DNA of 64,000 nucleotides from Prorocentrum cordatum (taxonomy: Eukaryota; Sar; Dinophyceae; Prorocentrales; Prorocentraceae): NCBI GenBank assembly GCA_963575745.1, contig CAUYUJ010014549.1:344501-408500 (forward strand), read 5' to 3'. Under the pieces are notes generated by a model. It was not told the DNA's origin. It made no database searches and saw nothing but the letters and a program-made list of their open reading frames with translations. This document shows, piece after piece, positions 40,130 through 50,751 of the stretch; within the stretch, counting starts at the first letter, position 1; every line of letters begins with the position of its first letter. The translations under genes and the position numbers were made by a program.

Positions 40130-40640
40130 CTTCGATTGCTGATGCTTATGATGTTGCCGCTTCTGTTGGTTCCCCAACTGCAGATACTGCGGCTGCTACT
40201 TGTGTGACAGATGCGTCTGTGCTTGACATTGCCCATGGCTGTTGCTCTTACTGTTGCTGCTGCCAATCTGAATGTTGCGTCTACTGCTGCCGCTTGCTGA
40301 TTGTTCTGATGCCTCAAGCTGCAGGCTGCTGCCACTTTTTTTGCCTCTAACGATGATGTTGCTCCTGCTTTCTGCAGCCGACACTGTTACTGCTGCTGCT
40401 GCTGCTGCTTGTGCTCATACGCTTGGTGCGGCGCATCGAATTATTAGTGGCGCTGTGCTGCTACTGCAACCGTGGCTTCTGTGCTGGCTACGCATGCACT
40501 CCTGCTGCTACTCGCATGCGACGGTTTCTACTGTTGCTAGAGCTGCTACTGCGGCGGAAACTGCAGTTACTACCACTGATACTGCCTTTTGCTGTTGCTG
40601 CAGCTGCTACTGTTGCTCGCACGTGCTGCTACTGATGATG
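40130..40640. repeat. Imperfect CTG/TGC trinucleotide-rich region
   Basis: Words GCTGCTACT, GTTGCTGCTGC and TGCTGCTGCTG recur throughout about 500 bases. A plus frame of 125 codons (40272-40646) is Cys/Leu/Ala-rich as the simple sequence dictates. I do not call it a gene. Confidence 0.7.
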
Positions 40641-42330
40641 TCGTGATTGCTGGGAACACGGCAGTCGCCCAGCTTGTGCCAGGCTGCCTATGATCAGCTC
40701 GGAGCGAAAGGTACAACAAATACATCCTCACATCGAATCGAGCGATGTCGTACCACAGCCATGGATAGGCCTGGTGGTCTGCGAAATTCCTTACCATGCC
40801 GCCGGCCTGGCGGCCCAAGACACAACATCCACAATATAATCGTCTTGAACTGACGTAGCACCATCAAGTCGGCGCCTCGCATTCTATATGCTTTCACACC
40901 CAAAGTGTTCAAATATCGCCCAAGGCAAGAGGTATGAATCAAAATCCAATCCACAACGCTCCACATGCAACGAACTTGAACAGGCGCGAGATCACATGGC
41001 GCAGCGGCACACGTCCCGTCGCAAGTCGTGCTGCGTAGCGTGATCAAAACTCGTGACGTCGGTGCGGCAGCCAAGGAGGGCAATAACCCACGCTGCAACC
41101 AACAATTCATGCCCGTGCTGCTGCTCCGGCTCCTCACGCACTTCCACCTTCTCCTTCCTCTCCTCCTCCGCCTGCTTGCATCTGCTCTGCACGATATCCG
41201 AATCATTGCTGTTTCCACCGTGGTCTGCCCTCGAAACATACCCATCGGTCGGAAGAAGTAGGTAGAAACATGAAGTAGGAAGGCGTTGGAAATACATTTG
41301 GTTTCCGCCCGCCTCCTGAAGAGGAAGGAAGAGGGAAAACCACTCGACTCTTGAAGTAGGGAGGCGCTGAAAACAGATTGGAATCTGGGAATCCAAAAAT
41401 ACCTACTTTCAACGATCGATGGGTAACCGTGATAAGTCTACAGTCGCTGAAGCAGCGCAGCTGCAGAGGCAAATGTAGGCAACCACATGCGACCTCTACT
41501 CTTGCAGGTCGCCTTTCTGAACGCTAGTCGTGGTTCAGAATCCGAAGGATGTCTGCATCCAAGTGAACCCCTGCGACGGTGTCCGATATCCAAGAGTTCG
41601 CAGGTGACGCAGAAGATGACCTTCCGCTTCTGTCCCGGTTCATCGCGCGTGCGAGTTTCCCTCTTCCTGCGGCTGCGGGACGCTCCTGCTCCGGTCCTCT
41701 ACTTGCTCTCGGCCAGGTGAAGGGCGTCCGCCGTCGCCGCCCGCGTCCGGCATGGGGGCGACTGGCGAGCGCGCGTCGGGGCTAAGAGGGCGCAGTTGGC
41801 CCCTCCTCCTCCAACATTGGGGGAGGATCGGGCCAATGAGAGGCATGCTGCAGTTAAACCAATGCTTCCACAAGCGCGCCCATCCCAAAGGAACAATCCG
41901 GTGTCCTTTTCATCAAGGATGGGTAAGGAACGGAGGAGGAGGAGGTCGGTCGGTCGCTGCATCGGGCCTCGGGTCGAGAGTCAACCACTAGAACACATCA
42001 AACATATGATTCGATATGTACGACATGCAGTGCGCGCACGGACGATATGAAAATGGCGTGCCCTCCCTGGGAGCTCCGAGTTGACTTCGCTCTACCATCT
42101 GCGGTGAGACTCGAGAAGTTTAAATCGCTCGGTTCGACTGAATTTTCGAGAACCGCTTTACATCTGCTGTACTGCTACGCTGCATGCTGGCGTGCTGTGC
42201 ACGCGCGCGTGCTTGATTGCTGCTGCTGACAAGTGGGGGGGGGAGAGGAGCCGTAGGCGTAGGGGGAGGAAGGAGCAAACGCGGTGGGGGATCATTCACG
42301 AGGCAACCGCTGCCACCCTCCTCACGGGCA
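40641..42330. other. Intergenic, nothing firmly recognised
   Basis: Between 41260 and 41480 short phrases such as GAAGTAG(G/A)(T/A)AGG and AGGCGCTG recur, suggesting a decayed repeat. No gene is supported. Confidence 0.35.
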
Positions 42331-42508
42331 GTCTCATGCGAGCCGCCGTTCCTCTCGCCTCGGGCGCTCACCGCCTCGGGCTCGGCCGCGTCCTCTCCCG
42401 TCATACTGCGGTGCGCCGCGACAGACGCGGCGCCTGCTGAGCCCGGCGACGAGGGCAGCGCGGTGGCCTCCACGGAGACGGGCCGCGCTGCGAGGAGGCT
42501 TTGGTCCG

Positions 42509-43113
42509 TCACGACAGCTGATTCCGCGCCAGCTGGAGAAGGCGAACGGGGCGTCCGCGAGGAGCTGGGCCAGGCTTGATATCCGCGCCGAGCTGCTCGG
42601 CGCACGGAAGGAAGCACTGCTCGACGCTGGGGTCGCCGATAGCGATCGTGATCTTCGCCTGGTTCTCCTCGCAACACTGCGACGCGCGGCATCCGCGAAC
42701 CAGAAGCGCGAGCTCCTCCACGGCCATCGGCGCGATGTTGGCGTAGATCGCGGCCCACCATCCTCGCTGCGGAGGCCGACTCTGCCCCCCGGGTCGCGCG
42801 CGGCCAGGGCAATCTGCAGGAACGCCTGGGCGCATGCTCGCCCCGTGACCAGCTCTGGGGCTCGATGCAGGGCGGGGTCGGAAGCGTGGAGCTCGCGCAA
42901 CTTCTGCACCAGCAACGCGTAGGCCTTCCTCACTGCGAGGCCCGCCGCCGCGATCGCGGCATCCTCCGAAGCCAGCAAGGCGCGGTGCGCGGGCGCCATC
43001 AGGTCCCTGATGTTGAATGCGTTCCCGGGAGAGGAGGGGGGCCCGAGTCCTGCGGCGGCAGGGCGCGGGGGCCGCCCTCGTCGATCACCTGGGCGCCGAT
43101 CGCGCCGTCGCAC
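42509..43113 (-). pseudogene. Decayed coding fragment, possibly a retroelement ORF1
   Basis: Two overlapping minus frames give protein-like, non-repetitive sequence. The first (from 43113) has LMAPAHRALLASEDAAIAAA and LVQKLRELHASDPALHRAPE and keeps sense to about 42790. It is continued in another frame by IYANIAPMAVEELALLVRG and IGDPSVEQCFLPCAEQLGAD, ending at a stop at 42509. The helical character and the shared frame break recall N-terminal ORFs of dinoflagellate retroelements, but I cannot name a domain. No SL relic was found upstream. Confidence 0.3.
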
Positions 43114-44289
43114 GCGGTGGGCGGGGGGTGGGTGGTGGTGGTGGGGGGGGGGGGGGGGCGCGGCTTAAACTGGGACGCGTTGCTTTGCAGCGGCTGTTTT
43201 CGCGCGAGCAAAACTATGGCGCGAGGTGTTCTGGCCGCAAGAGGGAAAACGTAACATCGGGTTCGAACGCTGTTTGCGCCGCGGCCCGGAAGATCCGACT
43301 AGCATTGCGAATCGGGCCCAGGGCTACAACATGCGAGCACGCAGATTCAGGAGTGGAAGGGAAAGAGGAAAGGCATCAGAGCTCGATGAAGATCACCCCA
43401 CCATTCGTCAGGCAACCACGGAAATATCTTTTTTTTCACCATCGGGCTGAATACTGGGCACGAGTCAGAGTGCAGAAAGTCGTCGCCCCCGACGGCTTGG
43501 CATCCGAAACCGCAAGTCTGGCCCCCCCTGTCTACACCTCCTCGTGGTGTTCCATCCGTTGAAGATGCATTTACGGGTAGCAGATGCAATCGCGTTGGGG
43601 CCACTTCTGGCAACGGCACTCCGGCGCAAGACGGCGAGGTTGACTTGGTCGGGGCTAACCTCGGGGCATCTGTTCAAGAGACTTGGGCGCGCAACCTGCA
43701 GGATGCCAGGGCGGTCAAGAGCACGTTCAGATTCCAGGATTTGGGCGAGCTTAGCTCGGGCACGGTTTGTGGCGAATGCCAAGGGGCGACGGACTGCATG
43801 GAAAGCTTGGCATTGATTCCACATCTGCAAAAAGAACGACTGGGAGGCCAGGGAGGAGAACCTCCATGCAATATTGCAGTCATCAGAAACGGTAAACTGT
43901 TGCAACTCGTCCCTTCCTTCGGGGCATGGGACCGCGGGCTGTCGGCGGCTGCTCTCAGCAACGCCGCGCGGGCTAGAATGCCCAGCCCGCGGGTCGCAAC
44001 GCTGTGGCCGAGGTCTCGCGACTGAAATAAGGCCTCGGGCGGGAAGCTGAATCTCGGTGCGCGCGTGAGCCGCTGCACCGCTGCAGGGAGTTCCCCTCTG
44101 CCACCCCCACCTACTTCGGCGGCCCCCAGCGTTGCGCGACGCGGCGAACGGCAGGCAGCGCAATAATGTTGCAGGCAGAGATACTGCGGCTAAGACAGCC
44201 CCCCGCTCCCCATCTGCTCGAGACAAGGAAGGTCTTTTTGGCCAGGGTGTTCGTGGCCTGGGCCCAGGGCGCGCCGTGGCCCCCGACGT
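43114..44289. other. No clear gene; possible 3' remnants of the non-LTR element
   Basis: Overlapping minus frames (43465-44373 and 43674-44078) follow the RT fragments and may contain decayed downstream coding sequence. I see no diagnostic motif. A G-run and TGGG repeats occur at 43100-43160. Confidence 0.3.
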
Positions 44290-45720
44290 CAATTTACCTC
44301 CCGATATATCCCCCATCGGCCTGGATGCGGAACCCCCTGATCTCCGCCCCCACCCCCCCACCCACACACGCACGTGCGCACCTGCTTCATCGCCTCCGCC
44401 ACCTCTTCCCGAAATTTCTCATCGGGGATGGCCAGCGCGCGCATACGAATGGCCAGGGCGAGCCCCGTGGCCCACGTGGAACCCGCGAAGCTCTGGAGGA
44501 CGAGGGGGGGGCTCAACCAAATTCTTGCACGCGGCGGCGATGCCATCGGCGAAGGCGCCCAGGGCGGACGGCGGGGCCCGGGCGGCTTTCCGAGTCTTGG
44601 TCAGGGCGGGGTTAATACACATGCAGAGTATGAGGCCAGCGATCGGGCAGCCTTGCTTGACTCCACGGGTGGCCATTATAAGAATCGGCTCGCATCCGTA
44701 TATGCTGACGGTCATCTTCGTATCAAATACAAGCTCTGGGTGGCGCGGTGCACGTGAGATGGCAGGTTCACGGCCTCCAGCACTCCCCAGATGCAGGCGT
44801 GATCCACACTAGGGGGCGCCGCTGTTACATCGAGAAGCGCTGTTCCAAACCTTGGGATGGAGTCCATCACGGCCCGCGTCGGCACGGCGCTGTCGATCTC
44901 AAAAAGGTCGCCCAAGAGTTTTAGCCCTTTTCGCAATGCCGCGTAAACAAACTTCAGCTAAATCAGACGCGATCGGCCCCGGGGGAAAGCTAACGGCGGA
45001 AGTTAATATTTTATCGTGGCATTTGACTGCGCGAGCGGCCGCGCGCATGCTGGGGCGCGGGCGGCAGCGTCGGCCCCGCCAGGCTCGTCCTTGGGAGGGG
45101 GCGCCCCTCGCGAGATATTGAAATCCTTCGGAAACTGGCCTGCCTCCATCACGCGGAAGCGCAGCTTGAAAAGCACGCGCTGGACTGCAGGTGGCGAGCG
45201 CTGCCGCGATGCGCGGGGCGCGCCGTCTGAGCCCGGGGGCGAATCATGCTTGCGAGCGATGACGGCGAGGCACAGTTCCTCCGAGATCACCCGGGGGCAC
45301 CTGGCCTGGTCAGCAGAAACATACTCATACTCATTAGTGGGAATCGGCGCGATCTCTAGGCGAGGCTCCTGGATGCCTTGGGGGTCGACCTGGGTGCCCC
45401 TAAAGACGGCGCCCCAATGCTCGGCCAGCAGCTTAGCGCGCTCGCGCCCTCCCCCCCCTCAGAAAAGTTGCCCTCAGGGTCGGTGACTTGGGCGAGGCAG
45501 AGCTCGCGCCCTTGTTTGTTTTCTCCAGGCCTGCGCCATCTCGCGAACCCGTCGGATCTGGGTCTGGTTCCTGGCGGCGTTCTCTTCGCGCGGGGCCCTG
45601 GCGCCGTTCGCTTGCACCCCGCGCTCCTTCTCCTCGAAAAGCGCCCGCATAAGCCCCCCCAGGGACATATCGAATCTCGCCATCGAGGTCCAAGCGTTCA
45701 GCTCCGCTTCCAAACAATCA
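44290..45720 (-). pseudogene. LINE reverse transcriptase, fragmented and with a damaged catalytic motif
   Basis: Segments in successive frames: linker MEAELNAWTSMARFDMSLGG (45650-45713); PPGSDGAPRASRQ and FRVMEAGQFPKDFN (about 45130-45250), the fingers region; TALLDVTAAPPSVDHACIWG (about 44800-44860), motif A with its Asp; ATRGVKQGCPIAGLIL (about 44620-44670), motif B; and ALGAFADGIAAACKNL (about 44520-44570), where the usual A-D-D of motif C reads A-D-G. The loss of the second Asp, together with the frame breaks, means no active enzyme. The order on the minus strand matches a LINE. Confidence 0.75.
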
Positions 45721-46958
45721 CAAAACTTGGGTAAACCTTGAACTGCTTGTCGCGCATCGAGAAACCTGCCTCCTCGAGCGGCCCGGGCGAGCTCGACTGC
45801 GCGGGCGATCTTCTCCTCTGGGCGGGAGGCGCCGGTGGCGTGAATACGATGGCGCGCTCGCCCTGCGGCAGGATGAAACGCGCCCTCGGCGCCCTGGAGC
45901 TGGTCGCCAGTGACTCGTCCGGGACAGCCAGCGTTTCCGCAGTCTGTCTGAATTCAAGGCGCCGGGCAATCCAAGTCGGGATCGAGCAGTTCCCAGACGG
46001 CGCCCAGGGCACCGCCGAAAGGGAAACGAGCACATGATCGGAAGGTTTTTGAAGATCTGCGGCAACCGGGCTCCAGCTCGCATAGATCCGATCAAGTCGG
46101 GCAGTGGGCATCTGATTATCGCGGACGACTCGACGAGCTTCTTGCCCCAGCTGCGCTTCAACCAGGCGGGGGAACGAGGTGGCAGAGATAAAAGGCCAAT
46201 CTGTTAGTCGCGGGCACCTCGAGGCCAGCAGTTGCATTTAAGCGAGACTCACCGATCGCCAGAAAGTTGAAGTCACCAAACACGATGACGGCGGAGCTGC
46301 CTGGGCCCCCGAGCGCGGCCCTGAGCCCGGCGAAAATCCCCGTGGCCCCCGTCGCCCCCCACTCTGGCTCCACATGCACATTCGCAAATTGAATCGCGCC
46401 CAGCTCCCCGCTCATTTTCAAAATGGGGATGCGACCTTCGATGGATTGAACAAAGGAGTAGTGCTGCCACTGCCACAGAAAAGCCCTAGAGGTAAATCGC
46501 ATGTTGGCCCCGGCAGATGGTGGCGCGCAAAGGCCCCCGAAGCGCGCGCGCCCCTCTCCCCCGCGCGATTCTTGAACCCCAAGGGCCTCGAACCCGCGAA
46601 GAAGAGAACCCACTTGAGCGAACTTAGAGGGGGAGCTGGATTGGTTCGAGAACGCAGGCCGCGGGACATCTTGCACACCCCTACTGCGCACGCGAAGCTG
46701 AGCAGCAGGATAGCGAGGATGAACATGTCCATGGTGGGGGGGAGGGCTGACGCGCAAAGAAGAGGCAGCGCAGGCAGCGCAGGCGACATCTCGTGAGAGT
46801 GGCCATGGAGGGGCGTGCACGCTCTCGTGGGAGTGGCCATCTCTGGTCACCAAGCGCGGAGCACGGGCATCGCTAGAATTCGCAGGCCCCACCCTGCGCC
46901 CGGGACTGCGTTGCCTGCCAGGCGGGTCGCCCGAGCGACGCGCATCGCGCAAACGCAC
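45698..46958 (-). pseudogene. LINE apurinic-type endonuclease domain, fragmented
   Basis: IQFANVHVEPEW and SSAVIVFGDFNFLAIGESRL (about 46260-46400) match the GDFN block of LINE endonucleases. In another frame ARLDRIYASWSP and KPSDHVLVSLSAVP (about 46010-46110) match the later D-RIY and SDH blocks. The N-terminal catalytic blocks are not clear. In the family this domain nicks the target DNA to prime reverse transcription. At least one frame change separates the blocks. Confidence 0.7.
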
Positions 46959-47027
46959 TGCGCTCTCCCACGGCGGCGGCTGGCATGGACTGTCGAGCGG
47001 CGAGCCAAACTGCCGCGTGGATTCGTC

Positions 47028-48151
47028 CTAGCGGCCCGCTGCCGTCTCCGCGGCGGCGTTCTGGAAGATCGCCTGGACACGGTCGGCAGAGATCCCCGAG
47101 AGGTTGATCTCCTCCTGGGCGGCATGGAACTCCTCTACGCTGGCGCTGCGCTTGTTCAGCTTCACAATGATGTAAACATCACGCGGCGTCACTATCATCA
47201 TTTCTCCTTTGAAGCCGTTGACCCCAAGCACGCACTCTTGGTCCCACTCAGGGTGCTGGCGGAGCATGTCCAACATGGGCTGGTAGATGCGGCTGATCTG
47301 GCGCTGGCGATCGCGTGCATCAATGGGCAGGTCCTGGCGAAGTCGTAGCTGGTGCGCAGCCCCGTTCCTGGGGTCAATCCACTGGAGCACGGTGGGATTG
47401 ACGTTCTCGGTGAACTGCTTGGCGCTGGCGAGGGAGGGGAACTGGATCGTGTAGTTCTGGGCTGCGGCGTGGCAGGTCGGCTCAGCTCCCTGCAGGTACG
47501 GGTGGGTATTCGCGATGATCTAGCAGTGAGCCTCACGGACGGACTTGTGAACGGTCCTTGGGAACGCACCGATGAAGGGGATGAGCGGGTTGGTGCCTCC
47601 CTGCTGCGGCCCACGGCTCGGAGGCGCGCTAGGCGACCGCGTGTTCGCTGACCCCAAACTGGCTCCACTCTCGCTGGCGGTGTTGGTCCGAGTGGCGGCC
47701 GCGATCTGCAACTGCTGCGCGAGGACCTGGATATGTTCTCGGTGGGCGTTGAGGGTGTCCTGCGTGCTGGCGACTCTGGCGCCCAGGGCAATGATGGAGG
47801 GGCCTCGTGGTGATCGCTCCTGCTCTGCACTGCGGCGGAGTTGCTGTCGATTGAAGCGGCGATGTTGGCTTCCATGCTCTGCATCATCGCGCGCACGGCG
47901 TCCATCACAGCCGGCGCGGCGTCAGCCCTGCCCCCCATGGACGAATCGGAAGGAGAGGCTGGCTCGGTGGGCGCTGGCGACCGATCGTCATGATGGCGAC
48001 GAACCTCGCTGGCGGACGAGGCAACGTTTCTCCCTGTGGCGCGCCTGCTGCCAGCGCTGTCCGAAGAGTGGTGGCGGCGCCTCGGAGGAGAGTCGGAGCG
48101 GTCACGGCTACGGCTCTAGCTGATGGACTTCTTGGCGCCCCTGCGCGCCAT
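47028..48151 (-). pseudogene. LINE ORF1-like protein with two in-frame TAG stops
   Basis: The ATG at 48151 opens MARRGAKKSIS, then TAG (48118-48116), after which the same frame continues SRSRDRSDSPPRRR and a Ser/Arg-rich, then Asp/Ala-rich stretch with MDAVRAMMQSMEANIAASID. A later frame gives NPLIPFIGAFPRTVHKSVRE, then a second TAG (47522-47520), then IIANTHPYLQGAEPTCH and QNYTIQFPSLASAKQFTENV, and continues open to 47028. The last 150 residues look like a compact RNA-binding-type domain, but I cannot name a family. The basic N-terminus suits an RNA-binding ORF1 product. At least one frame change plus two stops make it non-functional. Confidence 0.6.
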
Positions 48152-48290
48152 GTCTTCTGAAACGTGCGAGGAAACCTTGTCGGGGAAAGTGTGAGCCCCC
48201 TGTGGGCCCCGGAGCTCGAGAAGAGCTATGGAGGGGCTCCACAACTAATCGCTGATTCTCGGGCGCCTATAGCCCTTCACAACATTTAAC

Positions 48291-48312
48291 CTTGAGCCCA
48301 AATGGCTACGGA
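48291..48312 (-). other. Spliced-leader relic (one mismatch)
   Basis: The minus strand matches the 22-base SL at 21 positions, the difference being a T-to-G within the TTTT run. It lies 140 bases upstream of the ATG at 48151 of the LINE ORF1. Confidence 0.9.
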
Positions 48313-48379
48313 GGGGGGAGGAGGATGAGGAAGAGGAGGAGGAAGAGGAAGAGGAGGAGGAGGAGGCGGAGGAGGATTT
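48313..48379 (-). promoter_or_regulatory. Polypyrimidine tract abutting the SL relic
   Basis: On the minus strand about 65 bases of CCTCCTCTTCC type lead straight into the SL relic, as at 331-390. The shared layout at two independent loci suggests a trans-splice acceptor whose AG is inside the relic. Confidence 0.45.
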
Positions 48380-49765
48380 GTTTAGCATCCACGGCCCGAG
48401 ACGCCCAGTCAGGGCGCAGTCTGCTTGCCGACGGCCTCCACGAAGAGGCGGGTGTCGTCGCCCCATGTGGCCCTGGCTGCCCCGGCCCCCCCCCCTTGCG
48501 CCCAGGGCCTCGAAGCCTCCTGGGGGCCTCGGATGGTACGATGTCCGACGGGTGGGGTGCACCTCCCGCGCGGCCTGGGCCGACCTGCGCAGACACCCTG
48601 AGCGCCCCCAGGTCTCCGATGGTGAAGTTCGAAATCCTGTTTCGGGCGCTCTCGTCGGTTCTCTAGCCTCGGGGTGCCCTCCAGCAGCTGCGCCCCGCCG
48701 AGAGCGCCCTGGGGGCGCGTGGACCGTCCCGAAAGGCCGCCAGAGATCCGGACCGCGGCCGCCAGAGATCATAGAATCTGGGTGTTCTTCCTCGATTTCG
48801 GCACCCACGGGCTCCGTTATCGGGCCCAGGGGCCATCAGAAATGGATCCGGGGTGGGAAACTACCCCAGAGGAAGCGGTCGGACCTTCTAGGGTCGCTCA
48901 GAGAAAAACTTATACAGGCCGATGGCTGGGCCCACAGGCCGTCCGGTGACCTCGAGCCCCCGGCGAGTTACAAGCGCGTTCTGGGGACCTTCCTGGAGCC
49001 ACTCGCTCCACTCGTGCGTCGATGCCGCATCAGACGTCCGTGGACTTGGGTCAATCTTTCGTCGAACTAGAGTCGAACCTGAGTCAAAGTGGAATCGAGC
49101 TTGAATCGGCGATGCATCGCTGATAGATCGGCGGTAGGCCTGCGATAGTGAAACCGCACTCTCCTGGGCGGGGTGGGCTATATCCCATCCCCTATCGGCG
49201 GTCAGTGGATGACTTGGGGAGTCAATGCGTGCCCCCTTGAGCTGATCCCCCCTAGCGTTGCCCCTGAGCTCAGCCGAAGATTGCTTCGGGGCTCACCCGG
49301 CAGGGTGGTCACCCGGCTGTTCTGGGGGACCTCTGTCAGGGCGCCCGCCTCCGAGGTGTCGCCTCGCTCGGGACAGCGCCAGTGCTCGGCCGAGAAGTCG
49401 GATGTCGGATCCAGCTCCACTCGCTGCTGCTCTGGCCAACGGACTTGCGCTTGCCATGAGAAAGAGAGAGGGGTAGACTGAGAAAGAGAAAAGAGAGAGA
49501 GAGAGAGGGATAGAGAGCGGGGTTATGGTCCTCGTCCCTCGTCCCCCCTCCGTCCTTCTCTTCCTCCCTCTCCTCCGCCTCCTTCTGCGCCTGGGTTTTC
49601 GGCGGCGCGCCGAGGGGGACAGTGAGAGGGGGCATACCTTCTCAGACGGCGGCGGGGCCTCCCAAAAGCCCTCTGGCTTTCTGAACCCCCTGTGGCTCCG
49701 CCGGCAGCGCCCCACCGCAGCAAAGCCGGCAACGCCGCCGAAGCAGCATGCGGCGCCTTCCGGAA
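48380..49765. other. Intergenic, nothing firmly recognised
   Basis: Overlapping frames of 60-230 codons on both strands without recognisable motifs. A GA-rich stretch lies at 49455-49515 (GAGAAAGAGAGAG). Confidence 0.4.
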
Positions 49766-49767
49766 AG

Positions 49768-49975
49768 GGTCAAGGAGGGCGAGGAGGAGGCAAAGGAGGA
49801 GGAGGAAAAGGGCAAGGAAAAACCGCAGGTGGAAGAGAAAAAGGCGCGAAAGGAAGCAGTGGAAGTAAAGACGCCAAAGGAAGCGGTAGAAGTAAAGGAG
49901 GAGGAGGAAGAGGAGGAGGAGGAAGCACAGGGAAGCCCAAAGGAGGAGACACAGGAGGTGGACGAGGTAGAGTAG
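49768..49975. repeat. Purine-rich GGA/GAA tract
   Basis: About 200 bases of GGAGGAGG/AGGAAG type sequence. Plus frames read as Glu/Lys-rich or Gly/Lys-rich strings; composition explains them, so no gene is called. Confidence 0.6.
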
Positions 49976-50007
49976 CAGCACCAGCCACCCCAGCAGCAGC
50001 CACAGCA

Positions 50008-50011
50008 GCGC

Positions 50012-50095
<84 letters not shown>
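50008..50095. repeat. ATC (GAT on minus) microsatellite with a central ACC block
   Basis: CATCATCAT runs are interrupted by five to six CAC repeats. On the minus strand it is a GAT tail directly joined to the short dispersed repeat at 50093-50236. Confidence 0.9.
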
Positions 50096-50236
50096 GATAA
50101 CTGTTTCGTTCGGCGGAGAACAAAGTTCTGGAAACGAAGGCCTGCTGCGATCAGCGGGAAGCCCCTCCAAAGCTTTGGGCTGAGGCCCGTTGGGCCTCAT
50201 GAGAAGACACTTCAAACCGTCCCTACGGACAACCCC
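50093..50236 (-). repeat. Short dispersed repeat R3, copy 1 (SINE-like)
   Basis: About 144 bases, ending on the minus strand GAAACAGTTATCATG and running into the GAT microsatellite. It contains the palindromic word GAGGCCCAACGGGCCTCA. Closely matches copy 2 at 50383-50526 (about 10 differences). Confidence 0.8.
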
Positions 50237-50258
50237 ATACAGGGCAGGGTGGGCTGGG

Positions 50259-50385
50259 CGAACCAAGTCGGCTTCGGAGACGCAGCTGCAAGAAAGGCGA
50301 GCACGCGGGGGCTGGCAACTGCTGCTGCTATTCTAAGACACGACATCCCACTCCTCTCCAATCACGTGCGCGCACGCACCCCCAT
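50259..50385 (-). repeat. Dispersed repeat R1, copy 1
   Basis: About 127 bases from CGAACCAAGTCGGCTTCGGA to GCACGCACCCCCAT, with few differences from 61623-61749. Confidence 0.85.
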
Positions 50386-50526
50386 GATAACTGTTTCGTC
50401 CGGCGGAGAACAAAGTTCTGGAAACGAAGGCCTGCTGCGATCAGCGGGAAGCCCCTCCAAAACTGTGGGCTGAGGCCCGTTGGGCCTCATCAGAAGACAC
50501 TTCGAACCGCCCCTACGGAAAACCCC
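50383..50526 (-). repeat. Dispersed repeat R3, copy 2
   Basis: Second copy of R3, abutting R1 instead of a long microsatellite. The two R3 copies are 290 bases apart. Confidence 0.85.
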
Positions 50527-50751
50527 CAAGCCCCCTACACGGGGTGAGCATTATAGATGGAGGCTCTCGCGAGGGTGGAGAGGGACCGGGCGAGCGCATA
50601 ATTAAAAAGCCTAGGTCCCCTTTCAGTCCAGACAGTGCGCGGGATGCCATTTGGTTCCCGCCCTCGCAAGTGCATGTGCTCGCATCCCGTCATATCACAG
50701 ATGCCGTTGTTACTGGTGCAAACTTGCCTGAATCTATGGACGTCCTGTGAG

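Larger units (their letters stand above)
44290..48312 (-). mobile_element. Decayed non-LTR (LINE) retrotransposon copy headed by a spliced-leader relic
   Basis: Minus-strand order: SL relic, ORF1-like protein, apurinic-type endonuclease (APE), linker, reverse transcriptase. The coding sequence is spread over at least seven frame segments with in-frame TAG codons, so this copy is dead. A leader at the 5' end of a full-length LINE transcript would mean the LINE mRNA itself was trans-spliced before being copied. The 3' end was not found; nothing distinctive is visible beyond about 44290. Confidence 0.75.

Noticed and set aside
40272-40646. Cys/Leu-rich 125-codon plus frame
   Set aside because: It is a product of the CTG/TGC-rich simple sequence.
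42334-43113. A complete 259-codon host gene
   Set aside because: The C-terminal third is Arg-rich and overlaps a better protein-like frame. Only a fragment is credible.
43240-43330. A tRNA gene suggested by GGGTTCGAACG
   Set aside because: No matching A box, anticodon arm or acceptor stem could be paired around it.
49523-50266. Minus-strand frame with long Met and Leu runs
   Set aside because: It is the translation of the ATC microsatellite and the purine tract.
50640-50670. Plus-strand SL-like word GATGCCATTTGGTTCC
   Set aside because: It lacks the CCGTA start and CTCAAG end, and no gene follows on the plus strand.
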